DNA of 64,000 nt from positions 50,426-114,425 of the forward strand of contig JBFHIJ010000008.1 in assembly GCA_041596515.1 (NCBI GenBank), read 5' to 3'. Positions within the stretch are counted from its first letter, which is position 1. Every line of letters begins with the position of its first letter. Origin of the DNA: JBFHIJ01 sp041596515. GTDB taxonomy: Bacteria; Bacteroidota; Ignavibacteria; Kapaibacteriales; UBA2268. The translations under genes were made by a program, and so were the position numbers. The notes under the pieces were generated by a model. That model saw nothing but the letters and a program-made list of their open reading frames with translations, was not told the origin of the DNA and ran no database searches. Below are positions 50,926 to 59,517 of this stretch, in pieces.

Positions 50926-51582
50926 TTAATTTACAGTCTCATTTTCACTAATTCGTCCATTCTTAAATATCTTTGCCATAGCTTTTTTGGTAGCACCGAC
51001 AGAGAAGCCTTTGGCTTGTAAGTAATTAAAAAGTGCAGGCTTTTGCTTTGCAAGAGGTTTTCCTGAAATAAGGCGCATCTTTTTTAGTGATGATTTGGTA
51101 GCAAATTCTTCCTCTTTATCGAATGGATAGTGTAAAATTACTGCATTATCGCAGATATTATCAGGAACTCCAAAACTCCTAAGCTTCATTTTGATTTTTA
51201 ATGGGCCATCTTGCTTTTTAAGTAAAGTCTCTTTAATGTATGCGCTTGCAAATTTATCGTCATCTATCAGATTAAAATCTTTCAGGAAATCAATGCATCT
51301 ATCTATTAAGTCATGAGGATATTGCTTCCCTTCTAATTTATGCCTCACCTGCCATTCGGAACGAAGTCTGTAGCTTGCATAAGTATAAGCATCTTGTTTA
51401 GCTGAAATAATGGCTTGTTTTGATTCTATTTCTTCAATAATCTCATCGCTCAAGTCCATCTGTTTCTTGAGTGTGTACTCCAAAACCAGATCCATATCGA
51501 GTTCTAAACTTCTTCCATCAGAGAGGCTTACAAGCACAACTCTTTTGAGTTTTCTGTATTTGATAGTTTCTATTTGTGTCAT
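50926..51582 (-). CDS. recX: Regulatory protein RecX
   Basis: A 218-residue helical protein of the RecX family, which caps or disassembles RecA filaments. Recognised by the repeated three-helix modules: ASYRLRSEWQVRHKLEGK, CIDFLKDFNLIDDDKFASAY followed by IKETLLKKQDGPLKIKMKLR, and the C-terminal LFNYLQAKGFSVGATKKAM. Unlike in many bacteria it is 33 kb from recA. It ends near converging M23 and starts 49 bp after the flavoprotein gene stop, so it may be co-transcribed with it. Confidence 0.85.
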   Translation of the reverse strand: MTQIETIKYRKLKRVVLVSLSDGRSLELDMDLVLEYTLKKQMDLSDEIIEEIESKQAIISAKQDAYTYASYRLRSEWQVRHKLEGKQYPHDLIDRCIDFLKDFNLIDDDKFASAYIKETLLKKQDGPLKIKMKLRSFGVPDNICDNAVILHYPFDKEEEFATKSSLKKMRLISGKPLAKQKPALFNYLQAKGFSVGATKKAMAKIFKNGRISENETVN

Positions 51583-51631
51583 ACTATTTAAGTTGGAAAG
51601 TGTATTAACGAATATATTTTAAAAACTATTA

Positions 51632-52858
51632 TTACTCTTTATCCAGACGCTTACGGATAGTCTTGCATGCAAGGTAAGCAGTTGAAAAAGCTGCCTGAAG
51701 ATTATAGCCACCGGTATCACCATCTATATCAATATATTCGCCGGCAAAAAACAGATTATCTACTAACTTTGATTCCATAGTTTTTGGATTTATTTCTTCT
51801 GTGCAGACCCCTCCGGCAGTAACCATTGCCTGATGAAATCCAACTTTCTTTGCCACTGTAAATTTATAAGCAGTAAGTAGTTCTATTAGCTTATTTCTGG
51901 TATCTTTGCTTAACTCAGATAAGGTTGTAGAACTATCTATCCTATTTAAATCTAAGATCAGTATCAAAACACTTTCCGGAATGTGGAACTGTTTAAGATA
52001 GTTTTTAAGAGTTTTTCTGCCATTTTGTGTGCTGTCTGATATAATTTTTTCGCGCAAAGTATGCTCGTTTATTCCTATCATGTTTATAGCGAGTGTATCT
52101 CCCGGTTGAACATAACGAGAAAAGTCTATAATTCCGGGTCCGGAAAGACTTTTATGCGTAAAAGCAACATCCCCTGTATTTTTATTTATTTTTTTACCGT
52201 TTCTGTAAAGACTTACTTCGGCGTTTCTCAAAGTAACTCCGGAAACATTAGCAAAGCGATAATGCTCAGGTATAACAGCAGTTAATGCCGGGCTTGGAGA
52301 AACAATACTGTGCCCGAGACTCTTCGCTAAGGAATATGCTTTACCATCCGATCCGCTTAGTGGGTAGGAACTGCCACCTGTGGCAATAATAATATATTTA
52401 GCTTGATATTCCTGTGATTGGGTAGTTATAGTAAAAAGCTTATCTGTATTACTTATACCAATCACTTCTTGATTATATACTATTGTAGTACCTGCTTTTC
52501 GATTAAGAGCAAGGAATAAATCTAATACATCATTAGAGTTTTCTGATTTAGGGAATATCTTACCATTTTCATCGCTAATAGTTGGCAGACCATTAATGTG
52601 AAGCAGGTCTAAAAGTTTACTGTTAGTATACTCTAAAAGAGCGGCCTTTATAAACTTAGATTTAGTACCATATTTTGATACAAAATCGCGGATATTACCC
52701 TCATGAGTGATATTGCATTTGCCGGAACCTGCCATAAGTAACTTCTTGCCGGGAGAAGACATCTTCTCCGTAATAAGAGCTTTGCAATTTGGCAAATTTA
52801 ATCCTGCAAATAAGCCTCCTGCTCCTGCGCCTATGATAATTATATCTTTTGATTGCAC
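51632..52858 (-). CDS. HI0933-like flavoprotein (NAD(P)/FAD-dependent oxidoreductase)
   Basis: A 408-residue BaiN/YhiN-type flavoprotein. The N-terminal DIIIIGAGAGGLFAGLNLP is the FAD Rossmann motif, followed by the diagnostic GKKLLMAGSGKCNITHEG. IIIATGGSSYPLSGSDGKAY and FTHKSLSGPGIIDFSR are further family blocks, and the C-terminus has TAGGVCTEEINPKTMESK and FFAGEYIDIDGDTGGYNLQA. The reaction is unsettled in the family (reduction of unsaturated bonds is proposed for BaiN). Probably upstream gene of a unit with recX. Confidence 0.92.
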   Translation of the reverse strand: MQSKDIIIIGAGAGGLFAGLNLPNCKALITEKMSSPGKKLLMAGSGKCNITHEGNIRDFVSKYGTKSKFIKAALLEYTNSKLLDLLHINGLPTISDENGKIFPKSENSNDVLDLFLALNRKAGTTIVYNQEVIGISNTDKLFTITTQSQEYQAKYIIIATGGSSYPLSGSDGKAYSLAKSLGHSIVSPSPALTAVIPEHYRFANVSGVTLRNAEVSLYRNGKKINKNTGDVAFTHKSLSGPGIIDFSRYVQPGDTLAINMIGINEHTLREKIISDSTQNGRKTLKNYLKQFHIPESVLILILDLNRIDSSTTLSELSKDTRNKLIELLTAYKFTVAKKVGFHQAMVTAGGVCTEEINPKTMESKLVDNLFFAGEYIDIDGDTGGYNLQAAFSTAYLACKTIRKRLDKE

Positions 52859-52969
52859 TATTGGTCTAAGCCTTCCTTTTATCTACCCTTTAAATTTATC
52901 CGAATATACTAAAAAGTATTTATATCCACCTTTTTACTTGTTTTAATTTAGACTTTAAGGGAAATAATG

Positions 52970-52989
52970 TTATGTTTATATAAACATAA
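52970..52989. promoter_or_regulatory. Perfect 20-bp palindrome upstream of a lipoprotein gene
   Basis: TTATGTTTAT / ATAAACATAA, 24 bp upstream of the ATG at 53014. It could be an operator or a weak hairpin in the leader. Confidence 0.4.
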
Positions 52990-53013
52990 TTTTTCAATTA
53001 TTGGTTTATTATT

Positions 53014-53754
53014 ATGAAAAATCTAAAATATCTATTAAACATGGTATTTTTTCTTTTTGTCATTTCGCTTCTAAATTCCTGCTCTGAGGATAAAAATTCA
53101 GCTTTCTATCAAGTTGATCCTAATGCAAAACCTTCTATCCCTGATTACGTAGTGGGCGAAGAGAGAGTAATAACAGGCAGAATTTATACTTATGGTGATT
53201 TTGGTGTACCAACAGCATGGGATTTCGGAGAATCAAAAATTTATGCTGTTTTAACTGATGTTGAGGGATTTCTTAGATATAATACTCTGCAAGATATGAC
53301 AATACTTTCTGAAGGAATAATTGATGAGTATGGGCAGTATAGTTTAACACTGCCTGATTCAATCCCAAAAGAGTTTGTTGAATATGCTTCTGAATGGAAT
53401 GACAGTCTTACAGTAGTACCGGAATATTTAATGACAAACACACCAGAAGTAATCTTTTTAGCAGCAAATTATCATGACGACAGATATCCGGATTCGTTAG
53501 TAACGACCTATGACGAGGTTAAAATTTATGGCGGTAAAGAGAGTAGGTTTGACAAAAGTTATTCATACTCTTATAAATTTTTCTCTGAGGAAGGTAGCGT
53601 TACAGGCGTAGAGTCTGCTGATGATAAATTAAATGGAATAAGTTATAATATCTACTGCAAAAAGGGCTGGACAATAATTCAAACTGGAGATAATAAGAGA
53701 GAATGGATGGTTCATCTACCTGCACTTTCTTATAGTTATGTATTTAGATTTTAA
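53014..53754 (+). CDS. Lipoprotein of unknown function
   Basis: A 246-residue protein with a lipoprotein signal (lipobox SLLNSC, Cys23). The mature part looks like all-beta: VITGRIYTYGDFGVPTAWDF, then GQYSLTLPDSIPKEFVEYA, resembling a carboxypeptidase-regulatory/Ig-like fold with a 'GxYxLxLP' strand. I do not recognise a named family. It is monocistronic, with a palindrome upstream and a hairpin downstream. Confidence 0.7.
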   Translation: MKNLKYLLNMVFFLFVISLLNSCSEDKNSAFYQVDPNAKPSIPDYVVGEERVITGRIYTYGDFGVPTAWDFGESKIYAVLTDVEGFLRYNTLQDMTILSEGIIDEYGQYSLTLPDSIPKEFVEYASEWNDSLTVVPEYLMTNTPEVIFLAANYHDDRYPDSLVTTYDEVKIYGGKESRFDKSYSYSYKFFSEEGSVTGVESADDKLNGISYNIYCKKGWTIIQTGDNKREWMVHLPALSYSYVFRF

Positions 53755-53806
53755 GGGTAGCACTTTAGAAATAGTATACTTAATGATCTAATTAGTATGA
53801 ATTGAT

Positions 53807-53840
53807 GTCTTGCATCTATATCTTTGTAGAGATGCAAGAC
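53807..53840 (+). terminator. Hairpin after the lipoprotein gene
   Basis: An 11-bp stem GTCTTGCATCT / AGATGCAAGAC with a 12-base loop, 53 bp past the stop codon. Only a weak T-rich tail follows. Confidence 0.55.
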
Positions 53841-53867
53841 ATTACATTTATTTATTGATGCCACTAA

Positions 53868-53999
53868 GATTAAAACATCCACATTCTCAACAAACAACCC
53901 TTTTCAATATGCAATTACCTAACACCGCCATTTAAGCATCATCTATAGTTCTATAAGCATTCACTGTACTTTTGATAATATCTAATGACAAATCCGAGT
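53868..53999 (+). repeat. Dispersed MITE-like repeat, copy H (degenerate)
   Basis: Recognisable pieces are CCCTTTTCAATATGCAATTAC, AGTTCTATAAGCATT and TAATATCTAATGACAAATCC in the family order, but the central block is eroded. It occupies the gap before mscS. Confidence 0.6.
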
Positions 54000-54147
54000 T
54001 TAGTTTATGTAAATCTTTGATAGAAATGGTAATTAACACAGCAAGTACTATTTAGTCAGTTACTTTCTGAATGAGATTTATATTGGAGTGATAGATTCAC
54101 CAAATATTTTCTTATATTATATTTTTTAGTAAATAATCGAGCAGTGT

Positions 54148-55005
54148 ATGTCGCAGGAATATTTAAAATATGCATTAATTATTGTGATTGCGTTGGCTTC
54201 AGCCACTATTATTTCTTTATTACTTAGAAAAACAGTTAATTCCTTATCTAAAAGATATGCAGGAAAATTTGGAATAGATGCTACTAATTTTTCATTTATC
54301 AGAAATTCTATTAGCTTTATAGTCTATTCATTGGCTATATATACTGTTTTTGTCAATATTCCGGTTTTAACTGATCTTGGTAACGCTTTATTTGCCGGTG
54401 CGGGTGTTTTAGCAGCAATTATTGGATTTGCTTCTCAGAAAGCATTTTCAAACATAATAAGCGGAATTTTTATATTAGTATTCAAGCCTTTTAGAGTGAA
54501 TGATACAATTGAATCTGCAAGCATTAGCAAAGGGTATGTCGAAGAAATTACTTTAAGACACACGGTAATTAGGGATTATGAAAATAGAAGAGTAATCATT
54601 CCAAATAGCATAATCGCGGATGAAACTATTATAAATAGCGACATGACAGAGGCTCTAATCAGAAAGCATATCGTATTTGGTATTAGTTACGATTCTAATG
54701 TTGATTTGGCTATGGAAATCATCAAAAAGCATGCAGCAGCTCATCCTCTTTGCGTTGATAACAGAACTGCAAAAGAGAAAGCAGACGGTGAAGAACTAAT
54801 TATAACAAGAGTTGTAGGATTGAATGATTTCTCAGTTAACATTAAAGCCTATGTTTGGACTAAATCAAACGATGAATCTTTTGTCCTTGCTACGGATTTG
54901 TTGAAATCTGTCAAAGAAGAATTTGACCGAAGAGGTATCGAAATTCCTTTCCCTTACAGAACCGTTGTTTTTAAAAAGGATATAGGCAATAATGAGCAAA
55001 AATAG
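54148..55005 (+). CDS. Small-conductance mechanosensitive channel, MscS family
   Basis: A 285-residue protein with three membrane helices (about 5-27, 53-74, 78-108). The pore helix and beta-domain signature GAGVLAAIIGFASQKAFSN followed by GIFILVFKPFRVNDTIE is classical MscS. The C-terminal alpha/beta domain ends with RRGIEIPFPYRTV. The channel opens under membrane tension to release osmolytes. Its 3' end overlaps the CorA start by 14 bp, suggesting translational coupling. MscS homologues are about 286 residues, so the length is standard. Confidence 0.95.
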   Translation: MSQEYLKYALIIVIALASATIISLLLRKTVNSLSKRYAGKFGIDATNFSFIRNSISFIVYSLAIYTVFVNIPVLTDLGNALFAGAGVLAAIIGFASQKAFSNIISGIFILVFKPFRVNDTIESASISKGYVEEITLRHTVIRDYENRRVIIPNSIIADETIINSDMTEALIRKHIVFGISYDSNVDLAMEIIKKHAAAHPLCVDNRTAKEKADGEELIITRVVGLNDFSVNIKAYVWTKSNDESFVLATDLLKSVKEEFDRRGIEIPFPYRTVVFKKDIGNNEQK

Positions 55006-56023
55006 GATTAAAACTGAAGATCCATATATTCTCTCCTTTGAAGGGAAAAAATATATGGAAAAATCTGACCTAAAGCTATATACTTATGATGATAAGCATC
55101 TTGACATTATTACAAAAAAAGCTCTTAGTTCAGTTTTTCTTCATGATTTTGCGGGCAGGCAGTTTTGGTTGAACTTAAACGGTTTGCATGATGTTGAAAT
55201 AATTCAAAATCTAACGAAACAGTTGCAGATGCACCGCTCGTTACCAAGAAAGATTATTGAAACTGAAAAATCACATAGACTAATTGATTACGACAAGCAT
55301 TACTTCTTTGGAATTCATAACGTACCGGAAAACAAAGATACAGAGCCGGAAAAAATAAGTTTCCTCTTTAGAGATAACTTGCTTCTGACCATTCAAGAAA
55401 AAAGTAATAATTACTTTGAGCACATCAGAAAACGCCTAAGCAAAAACTCAGGTAAAGCAAGGACTAAAAAAATTGATTACCTGCTTTTTCTTATGCTGGA
55501 ATCTATAATGGATAACTATGCCACTAAAGTTGATGCACTCACAGAGAGACTCGAATCGCTCTATAAAGATATAAATAACTTAAAAGAGATATCTCCGCTA
55601 GAGGACTACAGAGAGGAGTTTTTCTGTATTAAAATGTACTTTATGCCAATAAAAGATGTGATCAAAGGACTGCCGGATATAACAGATGATATCTTTGATG
55701 ACAACAACGAAAAGCACTTTAAGTTTCTAAAAGATTGGGCTGATCAAATTATAGACGATATTAACTTTGGACTGCAAAAAATAGAAAGTGGCGTTAATCT
55801 GTTCTTTTCATACCAAAATCAACGGCTAAATGAAGTAATGAAAACTCTAACTTTAGTTTCTGTTATCTTCATTCCGATTACTTTCCTTGCAGGGGTTTAT
55901 GGCATGAACTTTCACAACATGCCTGAGCTAAGCACTACATACGGATATTTCGCAGCACTGGGAGTGATGCTATTGGTAGCCGGTTCCCTGCTCGTATACT
56001 TTAAACGAAAAAAGTGGTTTTAG
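54992..56023 (+). CDS. corA: CorA family divalent cation (Mg2+/Co2+) transporter
   Basis: A 343-residue protein with a long cytoplasmic helical domain and two C-terminal helices. TM1 (about 288-307, LVSVIFIPITFLAGVYG) ends in the selectivity motif YGMN, followed by FHNMPEL and TM2. It forms pentameric Mg2+ channels. It begins 14 bp inside the mscS gene in another frame, a coupling that is uncommon and ties ion uptake to osmotic release. Length and motifs match the family. Confidence 0.92.
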   Translation: MSKNRIKTEDPYILSFEGKKYMEKSDLKLYTYDDKHLDIITKKALSSVFLHDFAGRQFWLNLNGLHDVEIIQNLTKQLQMHRSLPRKIIETEKSHRLIDYDKHYFFGIHNVPENKDTEPEKISFLFRDNLLLTIQEKSNNYFEHIRKRLSKNSGKARTKKIDYLLFLMLESIMDNYATKVDALTERLESLYKDINNLKEISPLEDYREEFFCIKMYFMPIKDVIKGLPDITDDIFDDNNEKHFKFLKDWADQIIDDINFGLQKIESGVNLFFSYQNQRLNEVMKTLTLVSVIFIPITFLAGVYGMNFHNMPELSTTYGYFAALGVMLLVAGSLLVYFKRKKWF

Positions 56024-56350
56024 TCTACCATTTTGTGTTTGAAACTTTGTATTGTGGCATCATATTAGACAAACTATTCAGAGAATACTATTACTCAATT
56101 ACTCTTTATGTATAAGCAGGTAAATTCTTGAATTTCTAATCCGGGTATTTGGAAATCAAAATATAGCTCATCCGAATTTGATTTAACCTCGCAATAAATA
56201 TTTGTTTCCTGTAGTGAAATGAAATATATTATCATTCTCTACTAAATGTCTCTATAGCATTTGGTAATTTCTATTTATATATTATGAATAATTACAACTT
56301 TATATAGAACTAATCGTTTTAGGTTTTGTGTTGGACTAAAAGAAATAGAT
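56024..56350. other. 327-bp gene-free gap
   Basis: AT-rich spacer between corA and ppa. I find no repeat copy or terminator here that I can support. TAGGTTTTG at about 56319 is close to the -7 pattern and lies 24 bp before ppa. Confidence 0.35.
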
Positions 56351-57085
56351 ATGGATACTTTAAAACAGTTTTGGCAACTTGCCGGACTACGTTATAAATC
56401 ACACCCTTGGCATGGTGTCGAAATTGGAGATGATGCCCCAGAAGTTGTAACTACTTTTATTGAAGTAGTGCCCTCTGACACTGTTAAATATGAAGTAGAT
56501 AAAAAAACAGGTTATTTAAAGGTAGACAGGCCACAAAAATATTCTAATATCGTGCCTGCTTTATATGGATTTGTACCTCAGACTTACTGCGGTGAAAAAG
56601 TTGCAGAATTTTGCAATAAGAAAACCGGAAGAGAAGACATTGTGGGCGATGGCGATCCTTTGGATATTTGCGTGCTTACCGAAAGGAATATTACCCATGG
56701 CGACATCCTTGTTCAGGCAAAACCAATCGGTGGCTTCCGAATGATAGACGGTGGAGAGGCGGATGATAAGATAATAGCTGTTATGAAACAAGATGAGATA
56801 TACTCTAAGTGGAATGACATTAGCGATTGTCCTGATTCTATTGTTTCTAGATTGAAGCACTATTTCCTTACTTATAAAGATATGCCAGGACAACAAAGCA
56901 AATGCGAAATCAGCCACATCTATGGTGCCGAAGAGGCAAAAGCAGTTATTAGATATAGCAGAAAAGATTATAAAACAGCTTTCGGCAATGTAGAAAACAA
57001 ACTTTCTATTGCGGCATTGGAAGCAATAGATGCCGGGCAGACTTTGAGGAATTTCAAACAGCTGCAAAAGCGTGGGCTGATATAA
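56351..57085 (+). CDS. ppa: Family I inorganic pyrophosphatase
   Basis: A 244-residue soluble enzyme hydrolysing pyrophosphate to two phosphates. It shows EVVPSDTVKYEVDKKTGYLK with VDRP, the signature DGDPLDI (metal-binding Asp cluster), RMIDGGEADDKIIAV and LKHYFLTYKD. It is longer than E. coli PPase (175) and like the ~240-residue forms of Bacteroidota and eukaryotes. The N-terminal 30 residues (QFWQLAGLRYKSHPWHGVEI) precede the core. It shares a bidirectional terminator with dnaK. Confidence 0.95.
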   Translation: MDTLKQFWQLAGLRYKSHPWHGVEIGDDAPEVVTTFIEVVPSDTVKYEVDKKTGYLKVDRPQKYSNIVPALYGFVPQTYCGEKVAEFCNKKTGREDIVGDGDPLDICVLTERNITHGDILVQAKPIGGFRMIDGGEADDKIIAVMKQDEIYSKWNDISDCPDSIVSRLKHYFLTYKDMPGQQSKCEISHIYGAEEAKAVIRYSRKDYKTAFGNVENKLSIAALEAIDAGQTLRNFKQLQKRGLI

Positions 57086-57205
57086 GTTTAGTAACTATGA
57101 TAATCCGCCATTTGAAAATCTGTCGTTATAATAGTTCAAAATATTTATAGATCTGCAAACCATTTTATCTATTCAATTGCAGGCATGTTTGCTTTAGGTT
57201 TATCA

Positions 57206-57254
57206 AAAAAAACCTGTCTCCCTCATATAAAAGAGAGAGAGACAGGTTTTTTTT
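57206..57254. terminator. Bidirectional terminator between ppa and dnaK
   Basis: AAACCTGTCTC / GAGACAGGTTT with an inner CTC/GAG continuation. A7 precedes and T8 follows, so it works in both directions between converging genes. Confidence 0.85.
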
Positions 57255-57280
57255 AGAGTGAGTATAGATTTAAGATAGTT

Positions 57281-59194
57281 TTACTTGTCGTCAACTACAG
57301 TATAGTCAGCTTCTTCTACGCCACCATCATCTTTTTTGCTGTCGTCATTTGGCTCTTGCTGAGCACCACCCTGAGGTTGACCTTGATCAGCACCCGGTTG
57401 TTGGTAAATATGCTGAGAAGCTTCGCTCCATACTTGGTTAAGCTCATCAGTGGCAGCCTGGATGTTAGGGCTGTTTTCTTTGATAGCCGCTTCCAATTTA
57501 GCTTTAGCATCTTCTATTTTTTGCTTGTTTTCAGCAGGAAGTTTATCGCCTAACTCTTTAAGCTGTTTTTCAGTAGAGTAAACAAGAGCATCCGCCTGGT
57601 TTTTACGGTCTATCTCTTCTTTATATTTTTTATCTTCATCTGCATGTTTAGCAGCTTCATTTTTCATTTTTTCAACTTCGTCTTTTGCAAGCCCGGAAGA
57701 AGATTCGATACGGATATTTTGTTCTTTATTTGTAGCTTTATCTTTAGCACCTACAGAAAGGATACCATTTGCATCGATGTCGAAAGTAACTTCTACCTGA
57801 GGAACTCCTCTTGGTGCCGGTGGTAAACCGTCCAAGTGGAATCTGCCAAGAGATCTGTTATCGCGAGCCATAGGTCTTTCACCCTGAAGCACGTGAATTT
57901 CAACAGTATTTTGATTATCCTGAGCAGTAGAAAATATTTCAGATTTTCTAGTAGGGATAGTAGTGTTTGCCGGAATCATAGGAGTCATTACGCCACCTAA
58001 TGTTTCGATACCCAAAGTAAGAGGAGTAACGTCCAAAAGCAATACATCATCTACATCACCTGACAAAACACCACCCTGAATTGCAGCACCAATAGCTACA
58101 ACTTCGTCAGGATTTACACCTTTAGAAGGCTCTTTGCCGAAGAAGTTTTTCACTAATTCCTGAATTTTAGGGATACGAGTAGAGCCACCCACAAGGATAA
58201 CATCGTCGATATCATTTGGAGTTAGTTTTGCTTCTTTCATAGCTGCTTCGCAAGGTTCTAAAGTTTTTTCAAACAAGTCACCGCAAAGGTTTTCAAATTT
58301 TGCTCTTGAAATACTCATATTAAAGTGTTTAGGACCATCAGCAGTAGCTGTGATAAATGGCAAATTAACATCAGTCTGCATCATCTGAGAAAGTTCAACT
58401 TTAGCTTTTTCAGCAGCTTCTCTCAATCTTTGCAGTGCCATAGCATCTTTACGAAGATCTATTCCTTCTTGGTTTTTAAACTCATCTGCCAAAAAGTCAA
58501 TAAGCTTATGGTCAAAGTTATCACCACCAAGGTGAGTGTCACCACTGGTAGATTTTACTTCAAACACTCCATCACCGATTTCAAGAATAGAAATATCAAA
58601 AGTACCACCACCAAGGTCATAAACGGCAACTTTCATGTTTTTGCCTTTTTTGTCAAGACCATAAGAAAGAGCAGCAGCAGTTGGTTCGTTGATTATACGA
58701 CGCACTTGCAAGCCTGCGATTTCGCCGGCATCTTTAGTAGCTTGTCTCTGAGCGTCATTAAAGTAAGCAGGCACAGTAATTACTGCTTCAGTTACTTTTT
58801 GACCTAAGAAATCTTCTGCAGTTTGCTTCATTTTTTGAAGTACCATAGCTGAAATTTCAGGTGGAGAATATAGTTTACCGTCAATATCTACTCTTACAGT
58901 GTCATTATCGCCTGAAGTAGTTACCTTGTAAGGAACCATTCTTGATTCTTCGTTAACTTCGCTGATCCTGCGACCCATAAAGCGTTTGATAGAATATACT
59001 GTGTTATTTGGATTAGTGATTGCCTGACGTTTAGCCGCCTGGCCGACCATGCGTTCGCCATTTTTAGCAAAACCCACCATAGATGGGGTTGTTCTTTGTC
59101 CTTCCGTATTTGTTATTACCGTAGGTGTGCTACCTTCCATCACTGCAACGCAGGAATTAGTAGTACCGAGATCAATACCAATTATTTTACCCAT
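57281..59194 (-). CDS. dnaK: Molecular chaperone DnaK (Hsp70)
   Basis: A 637-residue Hsp70. GIDLGTTNSCVAVMEGS is phosphate loop 1, VYDLGGGTFDISILEIG is loop 2 and VILVGGSTRIPKIQELV is the adenosine site. The substrate-binding domain starts LLDVTPLTLGIETLGGVMTP, and the C-terminus ends in an acidic tail with a DDKK/EEAD-like EEVD equivalent after a Q/G/P-rich stretch. It folds proteins with DnaJ and GrpE, whose genes are not adjacent. An AAGGAG site lies upstream. The 5' region has tandem TGTCA-type dyads but no CIRCE element. Confidence 0.98.
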   Translation of the reverse strand: MGKIIGIDLGTTNSCVAVMEGSTPTVITNTEGQRTTPSMVGFAKNGERMVGQAAKRQAITNPNNTVYSIKRFMGRRISEVNEESRMVPYKVTTSGDNDTVRVDIDGKLYSPPEISAMVLQKMKQTAEDFLGQKVTEAVITVPAYFNDAQRQATKDAGEIAGLQVRRIINEPTAAALSYGLDKKGKNMKVAVYDLGGGTFDISILEIGDGVFEVKSTSGDTHLGGDNFDHKLIDFLADEFKNQEGIDLRKDAMALQRLREAAEKAKVELSQMMQTDVNLPFITATADGPKHFNMSISRAKFENLCGDLFEKTLEPCEAAMKEAKLTPNDIDDVILVGGSTRIPKIQELVKNFFGKEPSKGVNPDEVVAIGAAIQGGVLSGDVDDVLLLDVTPLTLGIETLGGVMTPMIPANTTIPTRKSEIFSTAQDNQNTVEIHVLQGERPMARDNRSLGRFHLDGLPPAPRGVPQVEVTFDIDANGILSVGAKDKATNKEQNIRIESSSGLAKDEVEKMKNEAAKHADEDKKYKEEIDRKNQADALVYSTEKQLKELGDKLPAENKQKIEDAKAKLEAAIKENSPNIQAATDELNQVWSEASQHIYQQPGADQGQPQGGAQQEPNDDSKKDDGGVEEADYTVVDDK

Positions 59195-59218
59195 TTGTAA
59201 ACTCCTTTACATTAAATA

Positions 59219-59311
59219 TGTCATATTGTCAAATATTTAGATTTTCATCTTGCACTTATGTCAGACTTTTATTAAGAGTGTCATAATGACTTACTTTGCG
59301 ACATAATGTCG
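59219..59311 (-). promoter_or_regulatory. Cluster of TGTCA-type dyads upstream of dnaK
   Basis: In the 323-bp dnaK upstream region are GTCATAATGAC (59280-59290) and CGACATAATGTCG (59299-59311), both near-perfect dyads whose centres are 20 bp apart (two helical turns). Single half-sites also occur: TGTCATATTGTCA (59219-59231) and TTATGTCAG. The spacing suggests a cooperative repressor. The classical CIRCE sequence (TTAGCACTC) is not present. Confidence 0.45.
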
Positions 59312-59517
59312 TTTATTGTGTCTGTATAGTAGTAAGTACCAATACCATGCCAAAAATATAAACACTATATTTAAAGCGATATGATAACGATATACTAATA
59401 TTTATAAAATTTTATTATATTGATTAAAAAGGCTGTAACCAGTTATAGGCATGAAGTGTCATATAGGTAAAGAGAATAAGGCTTAAACGGTGAATTGAAC
59501 AAATACAGTGAAATACT

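Noticed and set aside
56561..57067. 168-codon frame antisense to ppa
   Set aside because: Fully inside the pyrophosphatase gene on the opposite strand, with a cysteine/phenylalanine-rich shadow composition.
58325..58807. 160-codon frame antisense to dnaK
   Set aside because: Mirror of the conserved dnaK coding sequence; low-complexity shadow translation.
59195..59517. CIRCE element upstream of dnaK
   Set aside because: TTAGCACTC-N9-GAGTGCTAA is not found; only TGTCA-type dyads are present.
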